DNA of 64,000 nt from Gerris lacustris (Eukaryota; Arthropoda; Insecta; Hemiptera; Gerridae), in assembly GCA_951217055.1 (NCBI GenBank), contig OX578284.1:22007187-22071186 (forward strand), read 5' to 3'. Positions 33,860-46,165 of this stretch are shown here, one piece after another (position 1 is the first letter of the stretch; every line of letters begins with the position of its first letter). Made by a program: the position numbers and the translations under genes. A model generated the notes under the pieces. That model was given only the letters and a program-made list of their open reading frames with translations. It had not been told where the DNA came from and made no database searches.

Positions 33860-34400
33860 TTGTTATGCTTCTGGGCTTACCGAAGGTAATACAAGCTATG
33901 TGAGCGTTTCGAAGAACGAATTTTTTATGTCTCCGATTTCAAAAATTCCAAGACAGAAATCAGTTTTGGACATCAGGAATAATTTTTGGTTCCATGTCTG
34001 CCATACAATTTTTACGGACCAACACATTATAAAAACTACTCGTCCAATTTATTGAACATTGGATTGTAGGTCATAATTAGTTCATTGTTGGTTCCATTCA
34101 TTTATTTACACCTTTATCTTTACAATACTCATCTCATTTTTAAGAAATTTAGATGGTACGTCAAACGTAGCCCACTGATGGTCCCATAGTCCCACATTAA
34201 TTTGAACCCGTTGAGCTCTTTAAATTATTCTAAATGATACTTTTATTCATGTAAAAAATCGAAACCATTTTAAATGTAAACGTGGGAAATAAAAATGTAT
34301 CGATTACAAAAAGTTTTTTACATGTTGATTACAAATTTTTAGTTACAACTCTCATTGGCAAATAGTCTGCCAATTAGTGTTGTATGCAACTTTAATCGAC
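33860..34400 (+). mobile_element. Half copy of the 42-kb fold-back family
   Basis: Shares AAGACAGAAATC, GACATCAGGAA, TTTTTGGTTCC, a GAGCTCTTTAAA region and AGTCTGCCAATTAGTGT with 42128-43070. Only one arm is present. Confidence 0.55.
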
Positions 34401-34440
34401 ACTAACTAACTTCGATCTAACTAACTTATTACATACCAAA

Positions 34441-34625
<185 letters not shown>

Positions 34626-36200
34626 AAATCGGTTGGATTGTAAAGGAAGAGTACTTAATTAGATAGGAAATTTTCTGTTTTTTTAATTCAAATTCGTAAT
34701 CAACTCAGACAAATGTTATTTCTCTTCAGGTAATTTAGACTTGGGGTATAATATAACAGAATTTGTACCCAAATCCTATTTAAATTTGTTATGTGTAGTT
34801 TGGACACTAAGCGTCTACACTTATTTATTTTAAATCAAGACCCTAAAAAACTATTAAACACAATTATAATCTCATTGTCGAATTTTAGTATTGCAACACT
34901 TTTTTAATTTAGATTCTGTGGGAATTAAAAAGTTAAAACAAATATAAAATCAATATTTCAACTTTTCCCAAAAACTTAATTTTATCAAACATTTTTAAAT
35001 GTTTCTGAATTAAAAAAAAAAGAGAGGAAACATTGTTTATCTGTTAAACTGTAAGACGTTTTTGTCGAGTTCTTTTCTCCCTTCCTTTGCAACCAAACTG
35101 AAGAACAAGAAGGCAAAGAAATCATTAGATATTTAAGATAGCTTGGAGTTCCAGTTACTACTCTCCTTTTATACAACAAGTACTAGAATTTTTAAAACAT
35201 TTTCTTCTTCAAACTCTCTTTTTTTACCACTTTAAAACAAGACAAAAAAACAAAAAAAACAAAAAAAAAACAACAACACTGAAAGAGAAATTCTTTAGAT
35301 CTCCCTTTAGAGTTTTAGAGAATGGGGAAATAAAATATACAAAAAAATAAAATAAAAACGTGTTTTACCTATTGATTATATACAAAAAGAAAAAAAGCAA
35401 GCTGGAAAATATTCAAAACCTTATTCAAAGCTGGTTAAACTTATTTTCAAGGTATCGTCGCAGCTGATTTTTTTCGTTCTTTTACTCCCTTTTCGCTCCT
35501 TTAGGGATTTCTTAATAAATAATTACATTTAAGAGCTTCTTTCTTCCCCCTCCCCGCACCTCCCTCTTCTTTTTCTTAAAAACCCTTTTCCTCCTCGTGA
35601 ATTTCTCGATATTAAAACGGAAAGTCTTTTTCTTTTCTTATACTTTAAGGGTGAGAATCTAAAAAGGATATTACTTATAAAAAAGAGAAACATAAAAGTT
35701 ACATTTTCATTACTTCAAATATACTAAAGCCCCCCCCCCCAAAAAAAAAAAAAATCTACTTAAAGAAACGACAAGAAAAAGGTGTTTGTCTGGAGGTTTT
35801 TTTTTTAAATATTGTTTAATTTTGTTGTCCATTATTCTGAAATCTTACTTATTAGTTGATTGGGATGGAAATATTAATTTTATTTAATTATCTTTTTATT
35901 AATATTCTCATACTACATAGTGTATAAAGAGAAAGTATTGTAATGGTGTGTAAATTTTATTTTGAGATTGTGATGGATTTAAAGGCCCGTGGATATTAAG
36001 CCGTTTTAAGGGCCTTTGAAATTTGTTATTATTTTTTTAAAAAAACATCCTGTCTTTCGCCAGTAGTGCTTAAACTATAAGGCCGATTTAGATTAAATTT
36101 GCCTTACGCCATCTATGTTCAGAAAAGATTATACCCCGAGATGAAATCGATAAATTGATTTTGGCTCTCTTCTTTTCTTGACAGCAATACCCCCGCCAAA
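34626..36200. other. No gene seen
   Basis: AT-rich with many homopolymers (C and A runs near 35731). A dispersed repeat end (GAGAAAGTATTGTAATG) lies at 35925-36020, followed by GTAGTGCTTAAACTATAAGG, a typical low-copy repeat tail. Confidence 0.45.
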
Positions 36201-36204
36201 AACT

Positions 36205-36768
36205 GAAAATATTACATTACGCGTCTAGTGCGGAAAGTAGCATTTTGCATGCGAGTGTGGAGTTTGCACCCGAGCGACAGCGAGGGTAGTAAAACCACAC
36301 GAGCAATGCAAAATGCCGTTTTCGCACGAGTTGCGTACCGTACTTTATCTACGATTGTTAGATTTAAATAATAAATACAGAATAAAATAAACATGCTGTA
36401 TGTAAGTTCGTCTCTCTTCTCTTGATAAAGATGGCATTTATCTTGAGTTGTATTTTTTGCCGAATTAATTATTTCTGGAGGAGTATTATTCTCTACATTT
36501 TCGTCAAAGCCACTTGATTCATTCATTGTTTTTCACTAAAAACTCGATATAAACAATTACTTTAATAAAATAATAGCAAATTAGTTTTGTTAAATGTAAA
36601 CAAACTCGCTAATCGTGCGTAAAGCTGAAGAGGAAGAGGAATTCTTCAGAACTATGAGACGCGCATGCGCAATGAATACAAGTACGTAAATAATCACTTT
36701 TTACGCATCTAAACAGAGATATAATGTTTATATTTCGTATCAATCGTAGATAAAATATATTTAATTCT
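36205..36768 (-). mobile_element. Unclassified element with short coding region
   Basis: Read on the minus strand. It starts TTTTATCTACGATTGATACG, has a G+C-richer leader (CATGCGCGTCTC, CTCTTCCTCTTCAGC), then a 104-residue frame (36526-36212) beginning MNESSGFDENVENNTPPEI with an acidic, Asn-rich, non-repetitive start. After about 40 residues the frame passes through an inverted TAACAATCGTAGATAAA (the complement of the element start, at 36346-36362) and into CTCGCTGTCGCTCGGGTGC sequence, so the later residues are probably not protein. A shortened copy lies at 17085-17215. I do not recognise the protein. Confidence 0.5.
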
Positions 36769-36836
36769 CGAAAACGGTTTCAAAACGTGTTCCTATAAAA
36801 TATGAAATATGAACAAAAAAATCATGTTAGTCTATT

Positions 36837-37291
36837 ATATGCAGTGGATGCTATTACGGGTAAAGAATTTTAACACTTATTTAGGTGTTGGCAACGTTTC
36901 GACCTTGTCGGTAATTTTCAAGCTTGATGGTTAAAAACATTTCTTTTGAAGTCGAGATTCAACAAGTTTTTTTTGTATCGTCACTTCATCATCTTACGTG
37001 ATGATTTTGTTATCATTATAACCTTCTTAACTATCTTTTGATTTTTTTAAAGTATTAAAACTATATATATTTAAAAAAAAAAATCATAAAATAGTTAAGA
37101 GAGGGTTATAATGATAAAAAAATTATCAAGTAAGATGTCAAAGTAACGATACAAATATAAACTGGTTGAAATATGACTTTAAGTAGAAATAAGTAACTTC
37201 AAAAGAAAGGTTTTTCACCAGGCTCGAAAATGATGCCAACACCTAAATAAGTGTTAAAATTCTTTACCCGTTATAGGATCCACTGCATATA
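36837..37291. mobile_element. Fold-back element with roughly 200-bp arms
   Basis: The two halves are complements nearly to the centre (about 37060). The outer ends are ATATGCAGTGGATGC / GGATCCACTGCATAT, then CGGGTAAAGAATTTTAACAC and TATTTAGGTGTTGGCA, and inside GTATCGT-ACTT, TTATCATTATAACC and TTAACTAT. The arms differ by scattered substitutions, so it is not a recent duplication. There is no coding sequence. CGTTTCGACCTTGTCGG in the left arm resembles Penelope-like end motifs. Confidence 0.8.
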
Positions 37292-37851
37292 TATTCTTAA
37301 ATAAGGGTACGAATTAGATAGACCATAGAATCATATTAGTCTCTAGATTTTACAATACATTTTGATGAAATGTTGAATGATAAAGAAATGTCACCGTGAA
37401 AACCTTAAATAACTTATACTAATGAATAATCAATGGAGGAAGAAATTATGTATATCAGAAGATTTAAAAAGATTGTTATTATGTCTATAGCCTACTCTTA
37501 TTCTACTTTAATTTAAGTGATTTTTTTAAAATAAATATTTGTTGTGCATATTATACTCGACAACTAACTGTAAAACTATACTGTCTACAATCTTTGTTTG
37601 TGGCTGATAGCTCGTAAGAATGCGCGGCTAAATTGGTATTGGGTTATTAAGTAATTATTGTATTTTAGGATTGATTCTTAAGCCTTAATAAAAATGTGCT
37701 TTATTAGACTATGTTTAGTTAGGATAAAAACGATAAAGAAAAATACAAAAACAATATAAACTTCGACAAATATTGTAATATATGTTTTGTTGTTTTATTT
37801 AAATAAAAAAAAAAATACAATTGATAGCATTAATTACACACATATATATTT

Positions 37852-38456
37852 ACTAGCTGAATACCCGTGCTTCGCTACGGGGTGTTTTATTTTCAATTTA
37901 ATGGATTTATAAACTACCATCATGAAACATTTAAATTAAGTTACAAAGCGAGAATATCTAGATTCTATCCCTCCCCTTTGATAAGATAATTTGCTAATAT
38001 CCCAAATTAGTAATTCATTCCGACTAAATTTTTAAAAAGGAAAAGCAGTGGTATTTTCCTTCTGTACCCCCCCCCCCTCCCCGTGTCATTTTACATCCCT
38101 TGGTTGAAATTGGAATTATCTTTTATTAATATACATGCTTACATCCAAAATAAGAGCTCTTTCTCAAGTATTAACTTCCTAACTTTAGGAGATCGGTCTG
38201 GGCTCAATTACTGTACTTTTAAAGAGCTTTTCAACGATTTGCATCATTAAAAGTATTCATCACTTTGACATTTGTACCCCGTACCCCTGGGTACAAAAAT
38301 AAAAATTTCGCAAAATCCTTTCTTAGTGTATGCCTATGATATGAACCGAGTATATCCTCAAAATTTCAAGTCTCTCGGTTAAGCAGATTTTGCTGTGCGT
38401 TGATTCTATGTCAGTCAGTCAGTCAATCAGGACATTGCCACTTATATTATAGATAA
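37852..38456 (+). mobile_element. Dispersed element, ACTAGCTGAATACCCGTGCT type
   Basis: The left end ACTAGCTGAATACCCGTGCT then TCGCTACGGGG is a very widespread invertebrate repeat start. The right end has AAATTTCAAGTCTCTCGGTT, a GCTGTGCGTTGAT core, (GTCA)n and CACTTATATTATAGATAA. No coding frame. It shares the overall design of 13158-14702. Confidence 0.6.
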
Positions 38457-38459
38457 TTG

Positions 38460-40340
38460 TAAATTTAGATATTATGATAAAATCATATAAAATAACACTA
38501 CAATTTAAAGTAATAGTTTGTTTTTATTTGTGTGATCGTAACATGAAGGAAAATATATATCGTAGTTTAGAAGAGAAATTATGTAAAATTTTAGATAGTG
38601 CGCAAAATCGGTTATTTTTCTTATATAGGATAAACCAGGACTATAAAAGATCATTTTTTTTTTTATTTTAATTTTTTATGGTTATATGTTATTTAGTTCT
38701 CGGTTTCACGTGTAATAATTAAATTAATTGTATTAATTAAAATTTGAGCCGAGCTTAGTGTAATAAGGAAGAGTAAAAGTACATTAAGATCTTTAGAGGA
38801 TGGTGCGGAACAGCAGTGATGTTTTCATGTAAATTTACCTGAAAAGAGCGAGTTGTAGAAGTGCGAAACTATGTTATATGCGGAGATGCGAGCTCACTCC
38901 ATAAAGGATTCGACCCAAGGTTTTTGTTTATGGTAGAAGGGAAATTTGCCGGCACGTCGACAACAGATAGATCTAAAGGGGTGGGTTTTTGAAAGAGGCC
39001 AGGCACGGAGGAAAACCAGGTTTCTCTGAAGGGGGTAAGTTGACAGTTTAAAAGCAACCTGGATTATTTAAGAGACTCCACCCCCCTCCAGCTTCCCCTT
39101 CCACTTCTACTATCCTTAAATTATAAATTTTTCGGGGTGGATCCAAAAACCTTGGCAGGGATGAAGGCTTGCCCTGGTGCCGAGCCTCTCCATGTCGCCA
39201 CCTCAAATATTTATCTATAGCCTAGGCGGGGGTTTTCTCTTGAGCCGACAAATTGCTCTTCCTTTCTCCCTCGTCCTTCTTCTTCTTCTTCTTCAAATTG
39301 CGGTCTGTCACACGACGCGTGGCGTCATTAAACATCTACCCGGCGAATAGAGAAAGACTCGAACCTCTTCGTAAAAGGGGACTGCCATTTTGACTACCCT
39401 GCCAGAAATGTCTCTTTCTTCATAAACTCATGCTTTCTGTGAAACACGCTCCGACGAAATGACGGAAAATATAGTACGATAATGCTTTGTCAGGAATAGC
39501 TTGCTTTCTCTAGTTAGGTATACAAGTTATAGATGTGACGGTTCGTTATTTATTAATTACCTTGTATCATCAAGATTCACGAATGCGCCTGAACAGAACA
39601 GAAATATAGTATACCCTTTCTCTTTCTCTACTCACATCGTCATTATTGCTAATGCCACTTAACATAAAACAAGTAACTATTTTAGTATATATGTATAATA
39701 TTTAAAAATGTTTTTTTTTTTTTATTTTAACTTTTCTGATTTTTTCAGTCGGTTTGGGCCAATTTCCGACCAAACGCAAAAAAACCGTAAGGCTCTTGAT
39801 CTAGATGATCTAGAAGTGCCCAAACATTTCGATGAGTCTATAGTCAGTGGGCTTTGTCACGTAATACACTTAGTCAACCTACTTTTTTTTTTTTTTAATA
39901 AAATTGTTAATAATTTTGGTTCTACTCAATATTTTTTTTTTTTTTATAAAACCAAGCATATAACATGTGTAACATATTTGCGCTCACCCCTAAAAAATTA
40001 ATCAATTTCGTTCAGCCACAGAGGCCATTTGCGCATATAAAGTCAGACTCGTGGTGACATACACACATATAAACACATACATACACGAAATATGTTAAGG
40101 CCGGATTCGGTTTTCGGAATGTATGTAATGAAAAAGTATTCAAAAATTCTTCAATTCTGACCAATGTACAAACAAAACTTTAATTTTATGTACATACGAG
40201 TATATAGATATTGTGTACATAATGATCGCATGTGATCAATGATTTGTCTACTTAAAGACCTGATACTAAGAATAATCGATACATAAATAAATATAAAAAT
40301 AAATATAACAATTAATAAAGAGTGAGTGAAGTGAAGTAGT
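38460..40340. other. No gene seen
   Basis: 38860-39480 is a patchwork of G+C-richer fragments (GGCAGGGATGAAGGCTTGCC; a CTT run near 39280) without domains. Poly-T runs lie near 39712 and 39880. Confidence 0.45.
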
Positions 40341-40374
40341 ATTTGCCTTAAATTATTATACTATATTCAAAGAG

Positions 40375-40535
40375 ATATCGAGTTGGAATCCCAGAGAAGT
40401 GAAATCTCACACTGATGATATGATAACACAGGGTAATGATAAGTGAAGTCTCACACTGATGATGTGATAACACAGGTGATGAAGTCTCACACTGATAATT
40501 TGATAACACAGGGTGATGATAACACAGTGTGTTAA
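40375..40535 (+). repeat. Short tandem repeat related to the 100-bp satellite
   Basis: TTGGAATCCCAGAGAAGTGA then four-odd units of TCTCACACTGATGATRTGATAACACAGG (landmark at 40405, 40449 and 40486). The AATCCCAGAGA-GT-AAA-CACACTGATGAT string is shared with the satellite at 22940-24545. Confidence 0.65.
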
Positions 40536-40539
40536 GTAG

Positions 40540-42060
40540 CACATTGCTTCGTCCTATGACTTGATGTGGAAGATGTTGTTTTATGTATAACAATGTTGGT
40601 AAACTTATGCTTTGTTTATGTAGTTATACTTCATGTATAGAATATCTTTCTTATAATTTTGAAAGGGAAACCTTCATCATACAAATTACAAAGCTTCTTT
40701 GTAAAATAAGATGTTTCTAAGAATATTTCAAACAATATCTTTGAAAATAAATGGTTTATAATCGTTTGCAGCTTGGTTTTCTGTCGGGTTTTTACTGTCG
40801 TCCTTATATAGTAGAGTTGAAAGTTGATGGTTTTGATGTTTACTGCCTCATAAGAATAAAAAAAAGTTGTTTTTAAACCTCCATTTACTGCACTCTTTCC
40901 TTTATATTATGATGTTTGGCAGTTTGAAAATTTACTGCTTATTTTCCTTCTAGTGTTCTCTTTTTTTTCTTGTCCGTTTTTATTTTACCGTTTATGTTTT
41001 CACCCCTTCAGAATACTTAATAAACGTTTTTTTGTGGTTTTCGTTTATTTCATGGGTGTATAACTTGTCATGCATTTTTTATTAATGCACATTTCAAATA
41101 GGTCTATTTGAGACCTCTTTTTATTGTTTGGATGGTACTTTTGAGGTAACTTTTTAAATGTTTATATCCATTTATCGCGTATACCTTGTTTTGGGAAAGA
41201 GATGTCGTCAAACGTAAGAACTTTGCGCGCAATTCCTACAAAGACCGTTACTGTTGAAATATTCATGATTCTTTTGTTGGTTATAGACCATTATCATTGG
41301 TGATAGACCTCCTGTTGAATGAAGACCATCTTTTGGTATGAATTTTTGGACAGTAAACCGTAACTGGCTCATTCCTTAAAGGTTACTAGTGATATGACAC
41401 CTTTCTTTATATAAGTCCATTTCTCATTTTGATAAAGAAACTTTTTCTTTATTCTTAATTTAGGGATTTTATTGTTCACCCTACTCTATTACTTCCAAAA
41501 ATAGTTCATATTTTATTTGACAAAAAAGTAGTATCGTTCTTTTCTTTTAGATTTGATGCTATTCTCCAAACTCGATTTTCGGTTTTTGATCTGGATCTAA
41601 GTGTATAAAACTGGCTTACACAGCTGTCAAGAAGAATGTTTAGGGCTTAGATACAGAGGAAAAGTAGACTGCGGTATCAGTGGGAGGTTAGGGTTCGAAT
41701 GCTACCGCGAGGGCGTGATTTTTGCCGTCTGGGGCGGCACCATAAATATTTGAGGGCTCCGCCCCCACGGGACCCCCTCCCCTTTAAGCAAATTGACATG
41801 GGATTGATGGTGGTGAACAAACAGAAAAAAACCCTTCTTTAACTCCAACTCGCTTTCTTTACAAATATAGATCGATAATATATTATTCTTTTAAGTAATT
41901 GAGTTTGACTAACAGGCAGTCATTTAAAAGAGACCAATTTCTTTCTTAAAGGATATTTTTAAAGATCAATATGTATAATGTACAAATAAATTAGTATCAC
42001 ATTATTTTTAATTGTTACACTGTTTTATTGAGGAACAAAATCAACCCCAAATTCAAAATA
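40540..42060. other. No gene seen; one tRNA B-box-like patch
   Basis: 41660-41790 holds GGTATCAGTGGGAGG (A-box-like) and GGGTTCGAATGCTACC (B-box-like), then G+C-rich GGGCTCCGCCCCCACGGGAC, probably a SINE fragment. The rest is AT-rich. Confidence 0.4.
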
Positions 42061-42127
42061 TTACATTATTATTTTGCTTCCAAGCTTACCCAAGGTAACG
42101 GAAGCTACGTGATCGTTTTGAAGAAGG

Positions 42128-43070
42128 ATCATTTTTTTGTCTCCGATTACAAAAATTCTAAGACAGAAATCCTTTTTAGACATCAGGAAAAAGTACTCAT
42201 CTTTTTATGAGCAGCCTACCCCGGGTAGCCCGCAGACTACCCCAGATTAATTTTAACCGTCTGCGCGCTCTAAAAAATCAAAACAATTTTAAAAATTTAA
42301 AAACGGGGAAAATTAAATAAATTTGACAATAATAGGTTGTAAAAGCTTAAAATCGTTAAAGTATATGTGCCTCACTAATTGGTAGACTATTTTTTAAATA
42401 CAATAACATTAACAATTAAAGTGTAAAATGTTATATTCTTCTAATAATTATCTACTAACAATTATGCTTTTAATCTTGATTTAATCGAGTATGCATGTTT
42501 AAATTTAATAAGTTAATCTAATAATACAATAGTCTGCCAATTAGTGTGGCACATAACTTCGTCGCGTCCTATTTCGTGATAGATAGGACGCGATAGATTT
42601 CGTATGATTTTATGCTTTTACAACTTACTATTGTCAATTTTATTTAATTTTTCCCCTGTATTTTAAATTGGTCAACATTTTTATACATGAATAAAGCTAT
42701 AAATTTAGCAACATTTAAAGAGCGTAGACAGTTGCTATTAGTCTGGTGCTATCTACGATCTATTTTCTACAAATCATCCAAATTTCATAAAAATCAGATG
42801 TCAGATGAATACTTTTGAAGATATATAGGTGTATGTTTGTGAGCATGTGGAAGAGAAACAAAATAGGCGCAGAAGGTTGAAACTTTTATGGGATCTGCAT
42901 AGGGCTAATCTGACCTACCATCCAAATTTAATTAAAATCGGACCAATAGTTTTTAAGCCATGTTGACTCGCAAAAAAATTGAGCGACAGACCTACAGACC
43001 GACAGACAGACACGGAACCAAAAATGTTCCCTGATGTCTGAACCCGATTTCTGTCTCAGGATTAGAGTGT
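42128..43070. mobile_element. Fold-back element with nested hairpin
   Basis: Several left segments reappear as complements in order on the right: AAGACAGAAATC...GACATCAGGAA (42160-42190 and 43025-43065), ACGGGGAAAATTAAATAA...GACAATAATAGGTTGTAAAA (42300-42350 and 42610-42665), and TGTGCCTCACTAATTGGTAG (42366-42391 and 42528-42553). A perfect 11-bp stem TCGCGTCCTAT with 10-base loop lies at 42562-42593. 42760-43015 has the AAATTT-ATAAAAATC and CAGACAGACAC style of a retroelement tail, and may be a later insertion in the right arm. Confidence 0.6.
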
Positions 43071-43079
43071 ATTAAAAAA

Positions 43080-43350
43080 AAATCGGTCCGAGACAACTCA
43101 GACAAACTTTCTCATATAAAAGTTCATAAATACTTAGCCCAGTGTATCCCATTTATTAATTTTGTATTTACATTTAATTATTATTGAACATTTCATGAAT
43201 ATTTATCATAAAAATAACTTCCCCTGCGTGGGGAATCGAACCCGGGGAATCTCTGCGCGGGGAATCTGTCTCCGTCCGCGTTTTAAGCTATTTTCTCAGG
43301 AACTAGATTTTTCCCGGGAAAACGGCTTATATCGTTAGATTCGTATTTAA
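43080..43350. mobile_element. tRNA-related dispersed repeat, copy 1
   Basis: Shares AATCGGTCC, AACTCAGACAAACTTTCT, TTACTTAGCCCAGTGT, ATTTAATTATTATTGAA, a tRNA-like GGGAATCGAACCCGG (complement carries B box GGTTCGATTCC), and then GATTTTTCCCGGGAAAACGG with 61450-61730. Confidence 0.65.
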
Positions 43351-43424
43351 ATAAACTACATTTTAGAATGTTTTAATCAAAATCGTCGGAACTGTGTTCG
43401 AGAAATAATTTTTTTTTATATAAT

Positions 43425-43700
43425 TGAGTTTTTGGGGGGTAGCGCCCCCAAATTTGGAGCTAAAATTCATTTCTCGATTTCGCCTCGGGGTATGATTTTT
43501 CTGTATGCCAAATTTCATGAAAATCGGTTCATTAGTTTCGGCTCCAGCCGTCTGCACAGACGACAGACGACAGACAGACATTTTTTAAAAACCATTTTTT
43601 TAGACTCAGAGGGCCTTAAAACGCGTAAATCCATCAAAATCTCAAAATTGAATTTTCGCGCCATCACAATACTTTCTCTTTATATGAGACAGTAAAAAAT
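43425..43700 (+). mobile_element. Retroelement-like tail
   Basis: GCCAAATTTCATGAAAATCG, TTAGTTTCGGCTCCAGCCGT, (ACAGACG)n, then GGCCTTAAAACGCGTAAATC and the reverse of the AGAGAAAGTATTG end. Typical of short dispersed non-coding elements in arthropods; not classified. Confidence 0.55.
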
Positions 43701-46040
43701 GCATATATAAGTTTAAATGTAGATACATTTTTTTATACGTATAAAGGTTAAAAACATCTAGTGAACTGGTATATTACTTAAGCAATTAGTTAGAACTGAT
43801 TACAGTCAATGTATTTGATAGTAATATCAATCTTCTCTATCGGAATGGATCAGATATGAGGTTTTAAAAACAGAAAACATTAATTTTGGCTGAGTGGAAA
43901 ATGTACATCATATTTATAAAACTGATATATAAGCGAGCTAATTTTCAAATCGGTATAATTTTTTTTCTCTCTTTCCCTCGTATATTCAGGGAAATGTAAA
44001 ATGGTCGGTTGTTTTTAAATTAATATGGAGGAGAAGAGTTCAGGAGTATACAGTTTTTGAACCTCGTTATTTGATTGCAAAAAACCCTTCTCTGACCAAT
44101 TTAACCTCTAGCTCCCTCTGAATTTTTAGATCCCCACCTCTAACCCACCGACCTGAAAAACATTAATTTATTTGAACCTCCGAGGTCTAGGGATGTTGGG
44201 GGAAAAAAGGGTGGAAATAAAGCCCGGCGAAAATTAGTTTTCAGGACAAATTGCGGTGTTTTTGCCGTTCTGCTACGCTTACAGAGCTAAACTCCCCTCC
44301 CCCCCTCATCCTCTTCGCACCAACTGCAATCATTTTACAACCCTACTGACTTTACTTTTTTTCCTCGAAAAACCACCTACCCCCTCCCTCGCAAAAATTT
44401 CCAAACCCTGGGTTTTTCCACCAACCATGAGAAACAAAAACGAAAAACGGCTAAGGGTGGGGGGAGGGTGGAGAGAAGGGTTTTATTTTGATTATTTATA
44501 AGCTACAACCGGGGTCGACTATACATACGTAGAGTCTTTTTCGCGTCGTGTTTTTTAAAACTCAATAAACGCTATCAAAAATGCAACGCCGTATCCGTGA
44601 CATCTCATACCCTCGTCCGAACCTTTCACAAAAACGTTTTTTTCCCCCCACTCCCCTATTTCCTACCACCAATTACATTTTGTAAAAATTCACTGATGTG
44701 TTAGTACCACCACCTTTTTTTATACATATGGAACAAGAAACATAAAAAAACATTGCATGTAACATGTTGGAATATCACGTGTTTTTTTCTTAACCGAACT
44801 CAAAATCAAAAATAATAACTCTGACGTTGGTTTTACGTGTGTGTATTACGTTTTTTTTCCTCCATATCTCACTCCCTAGTTGCTTTTTACTAAATAAAAT
44901 ATACGATTTTTAAACCTTTGAAATTCGAGGATGTACCACAAGCTCCATTATAAGTTGTCTGTTAAAAAAGACTATTACATTATTTATTGTTGAAGAAACA
45001 TGGAAAAAAATGTATATTTGGTTTATTCTGTTATTTCTGACTTAAATTGCTATTATTTTTTAACTGTCACTGATGTGATTGGGTGAAAATCCCTACTTGT
45101 ACTAATAACTAGTGATGTGGTGCATAAGTAACAGACATAGATAAAAAATGTTAGTTCTTAAATCAGCAATATTTGTTTTAAATATGGCTACCACAAAAAC
45201 TTTTTCTGGGAACAACTTAAATAGTCTTAATATACCTGATAATAGATAATTAACCATTGTAATCTATGTTCAAGCAATCTTTTGCAAGTAGCTTAAAATA
45301 AAAATTTAAAAAAAAACAGAAAAATCTTTAAAATACTATGTTACATGTTATGTAACCATTAACTTTTTTATTTCTGGCATATTTGCAAAGAATGAAAATG
45401 TAGTAATAGTTACTTATTTTATTCCTATACTCTTCAAGGCCTTTAACACAATGTACAATATGTCATGCTTACTACAATTTAGTCTTCCACCATCTGGAAC
45501 TATTAAGTGCGAAATTTTATAACTGCATATTCCTTTTCTACACTTTAAGACCTTCAAATTGATATATAACATGTCATGCTGGCTAAATCTTTTTATTGTG
45601 TGGTCGTCCGCCATATTGGCTTCCACCTTGAAAATATTAAGTGTAGAATTTATTAAAACTTTACAGTGTCACAAATTATAAGATGTGCCTGTGTGCCAAA
45701 TTTCGTTCAAATCGACCAATTTTTTCGCCAGTTACCGTTAGACAAACAAACACACTAACTTTTCAAAGCACAAGTCTCTGAACTGAAGAACTCACTTCGG
45801 TCGTTCAATTAAATATCAAATATATTTAGTGTAAATAATTGTCTGAAATTATGCATTCGATGTCACTAATTTTTTATCTTACTGTCAAATTATAAGGGAG
45901 ATATTTTGTTTAAAAAATAGTTTTCAATAAAATATGTTTCTAATAACTATTTTTACCTAACAATAAACTTCCATCTTGCAAATAGAGAAATTGACTTAAT
46001 TTTGCACAAGTTTTGATATTACGTTGAGGAAATGCAATGA
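43700..46040. other. No gene seen
   Basis: AT-rich with C-rich patches around 44090-44500. A short retroelement-like tail lies at 45690-45780 (GTGCCAAATTTCGTTCAAAT then ACAAACAAACAC). An 81-residue frame at 44256-44501 is low complexity. Confidence 0.45.
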
Positions 46041-46165
46041 AAGTTGGCTTATTTATTTAAAATAATTCGAAAATTTATCATTTTACTACAAGCACATTCC
46101 CTATTATGTCTCTCATTGGTAAATTGTAACTTTAGACTAATCAAACAATCTTCTTCTTGTTTTAG

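Noticed and set aside
46044..46165. Upstream extension of the terminal-exon frame to a Met at 46044
   Set aside because: The extension is AT-rich intron sequence before a clear acceptor; homology to TLX starts exactly at 46166.
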